Origin: Chondrilla cf. caribensis | Taxonomy: Eukaryota > Porifera > Demospongiae > Chondrillida > Chondrillidae | NCBI GenBank assembly: GCA_964020155.1 | Contig: OZ026565.1 | Location: forward strand, 3,878,553-3,928,552 | Length of the DNA: 50,000 bases | Reading direction: 5' to 3' | In this document: piece after piece, positions 1 through 11,434 of the stretch | How the letters are laid out: every line of letters begins with the position of its first letter | Position numbering within the stretch: position 1 is the stretch's first letter | The notes under the pieces: generated by a model | The model's database searches: none | Seen by the model: the letters and a program-made list of their open reading frames with translations, nothing else | Told to the model about the DNA's origin: nothing | Position numbers and translations under genes: made by a program

Positions 1-75
1 CATATCTACAATTAAGTAGAATACACATATTTACAATTAATTAAAATAAATATAATAATAATTAAGAAAAAGTAA

Positions 76-1318
76 TCAAGATGACTCAAGGCCAGAGGTA
101 GCTAGGATGCTCACGGCATTGCCTCTCTGGACAGCTACAGAGATTCTCTGAATGAGGTGGAGGTGTGACATGGGCTCTGAGGTAGTGTTTCTCAGTCGAC
201 GGCCGAGGTCGGAAAAGAAAGATCTGGCATCCGGGCCAAACACACCAAGAGACTCCACGGCTATAGGAAGGAAATAGTGGCTGGTCTCAAGGTGGGCATA
301 CTTACACCTCTTCTTTTTCTTGGCCTGTTCTGCAACTGCTCCTGCTTCCCTTGTGGACAAGGCAATATAAGATGGTGCAAGTGTGTCCTTGCATGTTGTG
401 TCCCAGACTAGTGATTTGCCTTGCTTCCAGGGCACAATGGACATACCATCAGGCCTCTTACCATCAGATCAAGAGAGACCTGGTGGTTCAAGATGGCTGG
501 GAAACCCAGCAACATCAAGTGCCCTCTTGATGACGTTGTTGAATCAGATGGTATTGTGACGGGAAGAACGGCCCTTGCTGAAGCGGCAAGAAAGGGCATG
601 AGTTCCCTTGTCATCCACTGGACTACCGCACTGAAAGCAACTGTGGGGTTCGCATATTTTGGCCCCAAGACGCAAACCAACAGCTATCCGGATTGTGTCG
701 TCCATACGTAGGCCAACTGTTGACAAAGGAGGCGTGTTGAGCCAGGCTCCCAATTCCTTGGTGGCTACTGCTAACAGACGGGCTCTGGTGGAGGGATCTT
801 GTGTATCATTTAGCAGATGCTTAAATGTGGCATTGATCTTAGGCTTGTCCCATGCTCTTTGAAGACGTGAATTCTCTTCTGTTGGAGGGGGTTCCTTATG
901 GTCTTGTTGCCACTTCAATAGGCCCTAAGGGCTGAGTTGGTCCAAACATTGTTGTTTTTGTGTAATGAGGCAGGAAGAATTTGCTTAATAAGGGAAGAGC
1001 AACCAGCAGCAGATGCTAGAAAGGCCGAAGGTGCAAGCTCGGCTGCTCTCCGAATACCAATTCCTCCATTAGCGACTGGCAGAGATGCCTGGAGCCACAC
1101 ACGGTCATCATCAAGACAAACATTGGTGATTTCACTCACAGAGGATCGCAGAATGCCGTCAAAAACCTGGACCAGATGAGATTGGAAACAAGGTGCCGTT
1201 TCGTCAAATGTAGAGTAGCTTCGGAATGGCTAAAGCATGGCGCAGCAATAAAAGGGCATCTTGGGCATATAGTAAGCAAAGTCTGCTTTTCAAGAGTTCG
1301 AGTTTCTCGAATTTAATT
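76..1318 (-). pseudogene. Decayed non-LTR retrotransposon reverse transcriptase, C-terminal part
   Basis: Minus-strand reading of the C-terminal region of a LINE-type reverse transcriptase polyprotein. In order one sees an alanine/leucine-rich thumb-like segment (LLLRHALAIPKLLY), the segment WLQASLPVANGGIGIRRA, a zinc-knuckle-like segment CFQCGSPVDDKGTHALSC, and a C-terminal segment LIQRISVAVQRGNA. The frame is broken: a frameshift near 1210, a second near 920, and in-frame stops near 550 and 470, so it cannot encode a working enzyme. The 5' part (endonuclease and polymerase core) is missing; homology stops near 1318, where an oppositely oriented fragment of the same kind of element begins. 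This is a dead, 5'-truncated copy. The family name is not certain; the segment order is that of retrotransposon reverse transcriptases common in invertebrate genomes. Confidence 0.75.
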
Positions 1319-1326
1319 TATTAAGG

Positions 1327-1464
1327 AGGATGACAGGGGAGCCAAAGTCTCTGCAATTCCTTCTGCAGAGACTTTCAGTCGCAGTGCAGCGAGGAAATGC
1401 AGCCGCCGTTCTGGGTTCTGTTGGGAGACCGCCATCAATTGACGATCCTTTCTGGATAGATTAA
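1327..1464 (+). pseudogene. Short reverse transcriptase C-terminal remnant, opposite orientation
   Basis: The plus strand reads RMTGEPKSLQFLLQRLSVAVQ followed by RGNAAAVLG and ends at TAA 1462-1464. It aligns by eye with the C-terminal segment of the minus-strand remnant to its left (LIQRISVAVQRGNA), so it is the 3' end of a related element inserted in the opposite orientation. Only about 45 codons survive. It is a transposon remnant, not a host gene. Confidence 0.6.
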
Positions 1465-1726
1465 TTGATTAATATTAATTTTATTGTCTGTATTCATTTT
1501 TCTGTTTCTATTATTTATTATTGCTTTAATGTTTTATTACATTTATTTTATTTAATATGTGAATATATGCATAATTTATGTGACTTTTATTGTAAATATG
1601 AGTGTAATAATTATTGTAGTTATATTATTACTTATCATCATTTTATATCACCACCACTTTTCTCCTTTAACATATTTATTAATTATAATAAATTTCCTAT
1701 GTAACACTGTAACATCAATACTGTAA

Positions 1727-2322
1727 CAGTGGGACCCCTGTAATCAGGACACCTTGGGTCAGTTTTTCCATGTCCTGATTATAGGGGTGTCCTTATTTCA
1801 GGGGTTATGTACTTTGGATTGAAATTGATGGACGTGTACGACGTGGGGGTGTAACTCGTCGGCCATATTGAGTGGCAAAAAAACAGGTTGCGTATAGATA
1901 GTAATATGAAATTTGTCTATTTGTAAGAGTTCTAGACACTTCATCTCTGAACTAAACCTCAAAATTCTTAGGGACATGACCTAATATGGTAAAATCCATA
2001 ACAAATACTTTTTAATGATTGCATTTTCACCTCGAAATCCCCTGCACGTATAGATTGTCAGTACCAAAGGTATTGGTGGACAAACTGGAGAAGATCTTAC
2101 AGCCTCAGAAACTTTGATTTGTCCGTTTCATTGTGTATAATTTACTACTAATTTGTATACACTGGTTCATATTTTCCCATCTGTTTTACGGAATAATGAA
2201 AGTCCGTTTTTCAGGGGGCATTTTACATACATTACAATACGGAATAAGTTGGTTCCAATATTATGCTTCTGTTTTAACGCAGTGTCCATATTTCAGGGGG
2301 CCGGATTATGGGGGTCCCACTG
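1727..2322. mobile_element. TA-flanked MITE (pogo/Tc1-like termini)
   Basis: The segment begins CAGTGGGACCCC and ends GGGGTCCCACTG, perfect 12-bp inverted termini, with TA on the right flank and TA one base off on the left. Subterminal sequence is related on both ends (wording around 'tcaggggg' and 'tccatatttcag'). The interior is AT-rich and codes for nothing recognisable. CAGTGG termini with a TA target are typical of pogo/Tigger-type non-autonomous elements. A smaller relative lies at 42024-42243. The stretch 1465-1726 is AT-rich with no recognisable feature. Confidence 0.6.
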
Positions 2323-2679
2323 TACACATGCGACATCAGAACTAACTATTGAATATCTAGTACACCAATTTATCACGATGACAAAATAATGAGTTACATA
2401 CACACCGAATCTGGCACAACACATTACACTAAGATGAGTCATAATATTATTCTTCGAACAGGCCTGTGATAATATGAAAGCTATCTGCTCTCTGCTACTC
2501 TTTCCTGAAACCCATGCATCTCAACGACTTCATCTATCAGTGGTATTCTAAGTGTTCCCATGCAGGGCACTGCGGTAGCCAGTGGGAGACATCTACTTCA
2601 TCATTCTCGCATTCTTTGCATATTCTTCTCTCCCTTGCCACTTTCCCATCTCAATTTGGAACGGTGCTGTTCCTCCTCT

Positions 2680-3400
2680 CAACTTAGCTAGCATCCTCCT
2701 CTCTCTTGCTTCTTACTGCTGCACAGCTAGACTCAATCCCCAGTTCTGCAATCTGCTTCATCATACACAGCTTCAGCTTCTCCTCCAATTCCTTTGCCAA
2801 CATACTCTCAACCTTTCTCGATGCAATACTTCTCAACTTCTCCACAATCTCTTGATCACGTAGGCCCTTAATTGAGTGTACTCCCATATCCTGCCACTCA
2901 AAGTCCCTCACATTCTGCCATGTTCTTGATCCATACCCCTTTGCACTTTTCACAGCCTCTTTTGCCACCTTCCTTAACAGCCTCCCTTCATACACCTCAC
3001 TAGTCATAATCTTCATCCAAAATCTCATGTAGTGCATCTTGGCCTCCCATACAACTGACAGTGACTTCATCTCACACAACAGTGATGCCTTGAGATATAG
3101 TATTCCCACTCCAAAGAACATCCTGAAAGCCCGCAGCTGTACGTGTTCGATAGATTCTAAATTTTGGCAGCAGCCCCATATCTCTGCCCCATACAACATG
3201 CTTGTCTTTACTAGTGACTCCATTAGCTTTCTAAAAATCCCAGAGCCCTTCTCCCAGCCTCTGCCTATCCTACACTTAGTCTACCTCTTTCAAGTCCATA
3301 TGTTCATCTACAACACATCCTATTAGTAAGTATTTATACAATGAAACCATTGGGATTGCCTCACCATCCACCTTGTACTTCTCTCACTGTGTTTATGGAA
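2680..3400 (-). pseudogene. LINE reverse transcriptase C-terminal fragment (second family)
   Basis: A minus-strand open frame from 3223 to 2684 (about 179 codons) contains MLYGAEIWGC and a conserved helix-rich segment (IEHVQLRAFRMFFGVG). Upstream, as far as 3400, the same strand still reads YKYL...GCVVDEHMDLKE but with stops and frame changes. It is homologous by eye to the longer minus-strand fragment at 30569-31620 (YKYLGCEVDE, LLYGAEAWG, LQLRALKTYFGVG). This is the region C-terminal to the polymerase palm in non-LTR retrotransposons. The catalytic core is absent. It is a dead 5'-truncated copy lying just upstream of the Roc-COR exon. The stretch 2323-2680 holds nothing I recognise. Confidence 0.7.
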
Positions 3401-3467
3401 GATAATCAGGGGTGTTTGCAGGCAACGGTGTGTATGTAAATGTGTTTATGAATATAATATTATAATA

Positions 3468-3470
<3 letters not shown>

Positions 3471-3527
<57 letters not shown>
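3471..3527 (+). repeat. (TG)n microsatellite
   Basis: An almost pure run of TG dinucleotides. It lies about 70 bases upstream of the putative 3' splice site of the Roc-COR exon, so it would be intronic UG repeat in the sense RNA. Confidence 0.95.
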
Positions 3528-3595
3528 TATAATTATACAAAAACTGTTATAAATTGCACTAGCTTCCAGCAACCTCTTTCTTGTACTTTATGTAG

Positions 3596-6500
3596 CTGCC
3601 ATTGAAGAGAGTGGATATGTGGAGGTGGAAATAGTGAAGGTAGTCACACTAGGACCTCCAGAAGCTGGGAAGACTCAACTGAAGAGAGCTCTTACTGGCA
3701 ACATGGAGGAGTCTACAGAGAGCACTCCTCTGTCCACAGGTGCCGAAGTGAGCATGGAGAGGTTCTTTGATGGGGGAGTGACATGGGACAGAATGGGGAA
3801 GGCTGAGCTTCAAGCAGCTCTATATAGCACCGTGGATAGTGAATCCTACAACAGAAAGGATCCTGTACTGGACCACCCTCAGTTAGAGAACAGGATACGT
3901 ACCCCAGGTGATGAAACCACATCGAAAAACATCAGTACAATCTCTGATAGGGAGGATTCTGGACGGGAAGAATCTGCGAATCCTGATTTGCTGTATCAAG
4001 AATTCAGCCGATTGCGGGGGAAAGTCCTCGGTAATTTCTCCAAATCCAAGGGAAATAGAAATCTTGACAAGGTCCGTTTCATCCACTTCATTGATAGTGG
4101 AGGACAACCAGCCTTCTTTGACCTCCACCCAGTGGTTGCCACCTCTCGTGCTGTGTACCTGATAGTCTACAACTCAGCCGAGGGTCTGTCTGCATGTCCA
4201 AGGATCACATATCGTAAGCCAAGTGATTTCCCCACAAAAGAGTTACCAAATCCGAATCAATCCAACCTCAAAATGATCAAGCGCTCCCTCATTACACTTC
4301 ACCACTGCAAGCCAAAGCTTTTTCAAATGGGTGAAAGGCTTCAAATGTGCTTGGGTGTAGAGAACATCTCCAACAAAATTCTTCCTGTTATGTTCGTTGG
4401 GACCAAGAAGGGGAAGTGGCTTCAAGACAATGCTGTTCCGATAAATAAATTGATAAGGTCGTGTTTTTCCAGTTATCCGTCCTTGGGAGACAACTTATGT
4501 TTTGATTCTCATTTTGTGGAGAGCTTGGACCCATCCTGTGAGGGTGTCAAGAAGCTGCGCGAGGCTATTTCTGACCCCGCGTACAAGTTCAAGATTCCTT
4601 TCCCACTGAAATGGTTCTATTGTCAGCTAATTTTCTGGTCAGCTGATAATGCAGCGTTTTCTGTATTGTCCTATGCTAATCTAAAGGAGTTATGCATACG
4701 AGAAAGCTTTGTCTCCAATGATGAGATGTTCTTTGCTCTCCTGACCACCTTCCACATGTTGGGAATCTTCAGCTGTCCCGACCTGGATGATGACAATGCA
4801 AGCAAAGAACGCCTTCACTGCTCACCTGTGTTCACCAACCCAGATGTTCTCTATGAACAGGTTTCTACTATACTCGCTGTCCCTTTCCGAGATCTAGAGG
4901 CTCCCAATCCAGACCTCACAATGCAAGAAATCATTTCTTTCCAGACTCTTCAAAAGACTGGGGTCATCACACGAGAATCTCTCTCTCTGTTAAGAATACC
5001 AGACACCATCGGATCCTTCACCAATTTCCACTCCTACCTGCTGAAATACTTGGTGAAGTGGGGACTGGCAGCTGAAATGAAAATTGATGGCTTGAATGAA
5101 AACGACCCAAATAAGCAACAGCTTTTCATTCCTTCAATTCTTCCTCCTCATGAAGGATGCAATCTCCCACTTCCCAATTGCCCCATACCTCAATTTGCTT
5201 TGACCATTTGCGATGAAGAATCCAAGGAATACTACGTCCCACAGGGTCTGTTCCCCCATTTCGTTGTGAGTGTCATGAATCGATCCGATGAAGGTTATTC
5301 AGTCCATAAAGGAGTTGACAAATTCTCTCCTCGTTGTTGCAATGTGATTGCCATCACCAAACGTAAACGCAAAGGGACCGATTACCCGTACACTGTATGT
5401 GTTGCCGACAATATTGATCATGTCGCTGTGCACATAAAGCCAGACCGCAATGATGAAAATGACCCAAAGTGGACCGAGAAGGACTGCTACGAAATTATGG
5501 ACAATCTCAAGAAATCCATGGAAGAGGCGTACAATCGACTGTACCAGAAAGAGGAACATTCCTCAGTGATCCTTGCCTGTGAGTGTTCCTGTGCGCTAGC
5601 AAAGAAGGAGAAGGAGGAGACGAAGGAGACACACCTCGCTAGACTGGACTTTGATAAACCCGAAGACCCGGTCATTTACTGCCTGTCACGTCGACAGGGA
5701 GATTACGAAATGCCTTGCACTGGTACTTTGCGAGATATTCTCTGTATTTCGGGAAAAGAAGGTACGTTGTACTGTGCTGTGTTTTATTCCCACCACATGT
5801 TTGAACTGTACACATGATTCCATACTGCACAAGTACGGAAGCACAGTACATACCCTGTGCATCTGGCTCTGCTTCATGAAGTGTACTTGCTGCACACCAT
5901 GCACATATCACAACTGTGGTATTATACTTACTTTGTGTTACATTCCCTGGATTTCAACTGCACACATCATCTCCATATAGGGCAGTATGTATTTACATAT
6001 GTACTATACCGAATGCAGTCATGATGCTTTCATCTATGTGCATGTGCACGCGCGCGTGTGTGTGCATACGTGCGTGCGTGCATGCATGCGTATGTGTGTG
6101 CATGCGTGTGTGTGTTCACCTTATACATAAATATAACACTAACATGTAGTATACTTTATTGTATCTTTGCTAATAGATGTATCAGGTACTAAAAGGGGAC
6201 TAACAAGATCTCCACTGATGCCAGGTACTAAAAGGGGAGTATCAAGATCTCCACTGATGCCTCCTAAAAGAAGAAACGAAGGCCAGCCAGCCAGAGGTGA
6301 ACTGCTATGTCTTTGCAGCACTGTTTAACTGATTTGAATCAGAACTACAGTAACTATAATGGTGACTGAGTGTACCTGTCCGCTATTCTCTGCTCTCTAT
6401 AGTTGATTCCTCACATAGTCTTGATATTAGAGGATCTTCACATGAGAGTGGTGGTACAGGTACGTATGACATTGTGTGTTCTGGAATAATCCACTTTAGT

Positions 6501-7457
6501 TTTGGTGAATGTACAGTTGAGATTACTACCAACATTCTCTCCCCGATCTAGTTGTTCAACACGTTCCTGGAGCTTCTTCACCTGACCATGATATCCGGCA
6601 GCATTCTTTAATGGAATTTAATAGTAAGTGATAATTCACTGACATTTCTACTACCGTAGTATCCGAAATTTTCGCGGGACGTAATTTTCACGAATTTCAC
6701 GAGGAAGGTTGGATTCGCGAAAATTATCGTGGGTATGTATAAAATGGCAGCCATTTGTACGTTGGTAGTACGGGCAACGTGGAAACAAAGGGCGAACGTG
6801 GACATCTTCAAAAGCGAGCAATCTTGCAGTTCTTTCTCAGAAAAATAAAACGTCAGAAGCTTGTCTCGACTACGGTGACATATTAACGATAGTACCTTGT
6901 GTTCCGTCGCCATTCATAACACATAAGCGCCCTCGAAGGGCTAAACGAAAATCAATAAGCACGTTGCCATTCGCGAAAATAAAAACGCGAACAGTCCTAA
7001 ATCGAGCGATTCGCGAAAATTACATCCCGCAAAAATTTCGGACACTACGGTAATCAGATTTTCTATGTTGATATTATGTCTCAAATTACTTCCTTTCGTA
7101 CATTTGATTGACACCATTTTGCTCTTCTCATTCATTCTAGATAAAGCACCATCTGATGTTGGCTTGCTTGAAGTGTTATCAAAAATTGGCCCTGGTGACC
7201 TTTTGGCTATTAAATTGGGGATTCCCCTTGCTCACATTGATAGCCTACCAGACGGTCCCCTCAAAGGATTGCGTACCCTAGCATTCTGGAGGGATGGAAA
7301 GTGTGACAGCTCCCTTCCTACTACATGGGGCTTTCTTCTGGAGAAAGTAGAAGGTGTATCTGGGCGGAATGTGGCAAAGGAACTGAGAGAGACCCTCTCC
7401 AAAGACCCAGCTTGCACATGTGCTCAGATGACCCCTCCTTCTCTGAATGCACACTAA
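3596..7457 (+). CDS. Roc-COR GTPase with C-terminal Death domain (5' end missing)
   Basis: Spliced model: exons 3596-5761, 6177-6296, 6403-6459, 6552-6623 and 7141-7457 (TAA); every junction is GT-AG and phase 1, giving about 909 residues. The large first exon has a P-loop GPPEAGKT (residues about 19-26), a switch-II-like DSGGQPAFFD (about 166), VGTKKGK where the base-specificity motif is expected (about 267), then a COR-like region (about 334-700) with winged-helix-type leucine-rich segments. Three small exons encode a Ser/Pro/Lys-rich linker, and the last exon a Death domain (SDVGLLEVLSKIGPGDLLAI...). Roc-COR proteins are regulatory GTPases; a Death tail implies signalling to other Death-fold proteins. 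The first visible exon opens behind a splice acceptor (TTATGTAG) in phase 1. The first in-frame ATG (3703) lies after the P-loop, so at least one upstream exon is missing or outside the window. The fourth GTPase motif is non-canonical. Confidence 0.85.
6045..6118 (+). repeat. Degenerate TG/TGCG repeat
   Basis: Alternating purine-pyrimidine tract made of tgtg, tgcg and tgca units, in the first visible intron of the Roc-COR/Death gene. The paralogous intron at 11384-11432 has a cleaner (TG)n run at the same place. Confidence 0.85.
6654..7050. mobile_element. 397-bp MITE with TA target duplication
   Basis: Both ends carry inverted termini of about 35 bp (left: CCGTAGTATCCGAAATTTTC; right end reads as its near-perfect reverse complement), and TA is present on both sides. 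The same intron in the duplicated CARD/Death gene has a single uninterrupted TA at the equivalent site near 11940, so the empty site is preserved. This defines the borders and the TA target duplication. The interior is rich in gcgaaaatt motifs and encodes nothing recognisable. It is a Tc1/mariner-class non-autonomous element inserted after the segmental duplication. Confidence 0.85.
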
Positions 7458-8550
7458 TCGCATGTGTTGTACATGGCAGGTTGCTATCAGTGAGTCGGAC
7501 AATATACACACATCATGCACATTACAGTGATCATGCTTGTTTTCATGTGTTTCAGTACTTTTAGTTGTCAATAATTGTTACCTAGCGATATGTGTTTTGC
7601 ATAGTATCCACGTGCACAGTACATTCACATACAACAGCTGGTATCAGTACTGGGACAGTATTATTATGTGCACATAGTACATCTGCTTCAACAGTTGGAC
7701 TGTTGTTTAAGAGTTCAAACAGGAAAAACAACACATAGTAACCTCAGCACATGAATAACAACCCAGCTAAATGTTGCCATGGTAACAGATTAAAGTTTCG
7801 GCAACCTTAGTACCTACATATCATGTATAATATGCTTTCAACTTGACACACTTTACTAAGGACATTGTATAGTATACTGTATTCTCCTGTGTCCTTTTAT
7901 CCTTCTGTATTCTTATTTCCATACAGATCAGAATGGTAATCTAGTGTCTAGAGTATTAAGATTGATACCTTAACTTGATACTTGAACCTTGATACCTGTA
8001 CCGATGACTTCATTAATTTTGTTATTTTCATGCATTTTTAATTGCATAATGTATGTTTTGTATGGTTTGTATTATTTAAAATTGATACAAGTATAATAGA
8101 ATAATCACACAGGTTGAAGCCACATGTTCAAAAACATTCACTCAATGAAGTTAATCACATGACACATACACCTGCGGTATATTGAGTTCCACCTTGCCTC
8201 TAGTACAATATGTGCATTATTATAGACAAAAGCAATTTAACTCATCAAGTATGAAATCCACTTAAATATAATATTATATTTTGAATTTCCCTGTTTCAAA
8301 AAAGGCATTCAAACAGGAACAATCAATACTATAAATACTGCTGCTGCTTCATACGTAGGTGTGTTAAGCTTAATTAGTATTTTTCATTGTATACATATGG
8401 GTGCGGAGGATATAAGAGAAAAAACTCATGGAATGGAGGGCTTGTCAACTTGATACTTTCACCAGGCCTAGTTTGGAATGTTGATGCAGTAAACAATTTA
8501 TATTTCTGTATGTGGCCCATACATCTATAACTTACTACTGCTGTGGTCGG

Positions 8551-8624
8551 GTAACACACACACACACATTGACATTTTGTAATAAAAATTAATGTCAATG
8601 TGTGCGTGTGTGTGTGTGTGTGTT
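8551..8624. repeat. CA/GT inverted repeat
   Basis: A CA run followed by ATTGACATT, a spacer of about 14 bases, then AATGTCAAT and a GT run. The two arms are complementary over about 20 bases and could fold into a hairpin. No coding sequence here. Confidence 0.8.
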
Positions 8625-8906
8625 TGTGCCAGCAGGATTGAACCCATAGGAGTTGCCTGTGGTGGTGCAAGTGTATACATAGAAGCAATGTGATATATGT
8701 AGTTGACACTATTCACTGAATCAGATGATGCTGTGTACATAATTGATTGCCTTGTGCTACCAGTACATGTGGCATGCTCATCTATGTGTGGTTGTTGTTC
8801 TTGTAAACAATAATAGCATCCTCTCCAGTGATCACCATCTCTGACATTTCTTATAAATATTGTTGGGATTTTATGCATTGTTTGTACTAACTTAAAGTAT
8901 TTTGTA

Positions 8907-8913
8907 GTGTGTG

Positions 8914-8991
<78 letters not shown>

Positions 8992-9014
8992 ACACACACA
9001 CACACACACACACA

Positions 9015-9080
<66 letters not shown>

Positions 9081-9134
9081 CACACATGCACACACGCACG
9101 CACGCACGCACGCAAACACACACACACACACACA
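8907..9134. repeat. Compound (GT)n-(CA)n microsatellite
   Basis: About 80 bases of GT repeat pass through GCGTAC into about 135 bases of CA repeat with a few variant units. The two halves are complementary, so the tract can fold back on itself. It lies in the gene-free stretch between the two Death-domain genes. From 9135 to 9476 I see GC-richer sequence that probably holds the promoter and 5' untranslated region of the CARD/Death gene. Confidence 0.95.
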
Positions 9135-9476
9135 TCCAAGCACATCTGCAGGTATTGGGTATAGTCTCGCGTAGCCTGATCCTGACTACATGTGACCATA
9201 GACGCAGCCAACCAGCTTCCTGTGGTTCGAGTTGAGTTATGAGGGCGGGGCTATCCCGCAAAATGGTGGTAAAGGGTTGGAGTATGTTGCTATTCGAAGG
9301 ATCACTTATGATGTGAGGTATATAGAGCTGTTTCTCAAGAATGTAGTGTTATAAGTGTAGTAATTATTAATTAGAACCTACTAACGTCGACCTTAGCTAG
9401 GTTAGCGGACATGTCGATTATTATGAAATGTTTTCGTTTCAGAGTGGATTGAACGATCTCAAAAACTGCCTTTGCA

Positions 9477-10691
9477 ATGATGGAAGAGGAAGTTTTGGTT
9501 AAGACAGTACTGAATAACCTACGTGGCTACATACTAAATCACTTGACGGTGGGTGAGGACTTTATTTCGGATTTGTCCGCGGCAGAATTACTCGACGACA
9601 CTCTTGCGGATCGTCTCCGCTCTTTAGTAGCTCTGGGTGGTAACGAAGCGCTGTACCATCTGCTGCATTACATGGAGTTGTACTACGATGCGCAGATGCT
9701 GGTAAGGTTTTGTGTTTTCCTGGAAAACAAGGCAAAGCCAGCGAAACCTCTCCTTGGGAGAATAGCAAAGAAAATTCGCCAAGAACTGAAAAAGTTAGTA
9801 ATACATGTACAACTTTGTGTATTTGGTATATTATTTATTTAAACATCGATCATTGTTAATGCAACTATATTTGTGTGGAATCTGATATAACAGACAAGTT
9901 GTACGGACATCCCTCCCAGTTAAATGCTGGTGTGGTTTACTCCTGTGTCTGAGTTTTTCTTTCAGCATGCCTCATGTATGTACATGCATGGTGTATGTTT
10001 GCTGTCATAATTATGATGTATTCCCCCTATAACTGATCTACGTATGCTATAACTGACATCATGCAGTACAGTGTGTACATGTGTGTTAGAATCTCCTTGT
10101 GTCTTCTGTACAGTACGGTAACTTGTCACACCCTTGGTCTCGTGTAGCCAGACTATGTTACTCCATGTTTTGCCTGTGATTTCGCACCCAACTACACCAC
10201 CACCATTATTGATAACATTTTGCAGTTATTTTCCAGTGAACCAAGTGTGCTTATTTTTATTGCATGGATAGATAGATATAGTATAGTGATTAGTACATGA
10301 GCACATTTCATACGTAACATATATACCTATATTGACTATTAAAATTGCTGCACAGCTAGACCTCCATTGGTGAGTGTGTGTATGTATGTAGACATGTGTT
10401 CCATGATCTGTAAATTTTACCTAACTGACTGTGTTGTTTGTTTATTATTGTTATGTACATTTGCAGACCTATAGGTCCACTCCACCAATCCGACCCTCAC
10501 CAACAACATGGTGTCCCTGGGCCTACAGCTTCCGGTGAGCAGAGACCCAGTGAAATGTGTGTATGTACTAATCACTGTCTAGTACTGTATGGGGTGTCCT
10601 GGTATACTATATTGGATTAATGTTAGTCTAGAGCCAGGAAACATGGTAGGTGTGTGTGTTTGTTGTGTGTGTGTGTGTGTGTGTGTGTTTG

Positions 10692-10729
<38 letters not shown>

Positions 10730-11384
10730 GATTTCCATTAATTCCACTGTCACCTTTAATGCCATAATGGTTTTAATTCACATAATTTGTTGATTAGTAC
10801 TGTGATCAAATTATTATTGACTTAATTGTAAATATGAATGTTCCACTTAGCCTATCGATCTTATTTATAGTATATAGTATTAAACTTTTCTACTTTACAC
10901 ACATGTACATAGGACGTGATTCCACTACTGGTGCACAAAATGATCGAGTGTCTGACTCCCAGTCTAAGTCATTTGGAAGGTTCAACAATTATAGCGGTGA
11001 GGACAATCCTTATTCATATCCTCAGCCTACACCCACTACACCTACTGGACCAATCACTGGAGGACAGACTATTGTGTTGTCTCAACATCATTTAACACCT
11101 TATGAGAACACTGGTGAAGGTGATCTTAGTGATGGTGATGATGTAGGAGAACTAGTTCAGCCAGAGTTCAGAGTTGGTGAGTCTGATGAGTGCAAGTGTG
11201 CATATGAGTGTTGATGAGTGGATGGGTGAATTGTGATGAGTGTGAGGGTGAGTTGTGATGAGTGTGAGGGTGATTATAATTACTTTGTGTTACATTCCCT
11301 GGATTTCAACTGCACACATCATCTCCATATAGGGCAGCATGTAATTATGTATGTACTGTCCGAATGCAGTCATGATGCTCTTCA

Positions 11385-11434
<50 letters not shown>

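Larger units (their letters stand above)
5925..8100 (+). repeat. Segmental duplication, copy A (with 11270-13010)
   Basis: This block, which contains the last four exons, the introns and the 3' flank of the Roc-COR/Death gene, is highly similar by eye to 11270-13010. Shared non-coding stretches include the intron wording around 5940 and 11290 ('ttccctggatttcaactg') and the 3' flank around 7470 and 12340. Copy A additionally holds a MITE (6654-7050) and a 39-bp longer second exon. The similarity of introns as well as exons shows a DNA-level duplication, not retrocopying. The part after 7457 holds no gene; 8100-8550 is AT-rich with nothing recognised. Confidence 0.85.

Noticed and set aside
8525..9261. 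Several open frames on both strands rich in His-Thr or Cys-Val
   Set aside because: They translate CA or GT dinucleotide repeats, which are open in most frames. The same applies to the frames around 14887-15325, 16484-17034, 17529-18046, 22596-23206, 46544-46762, 48277-48569 and 49312-49625.
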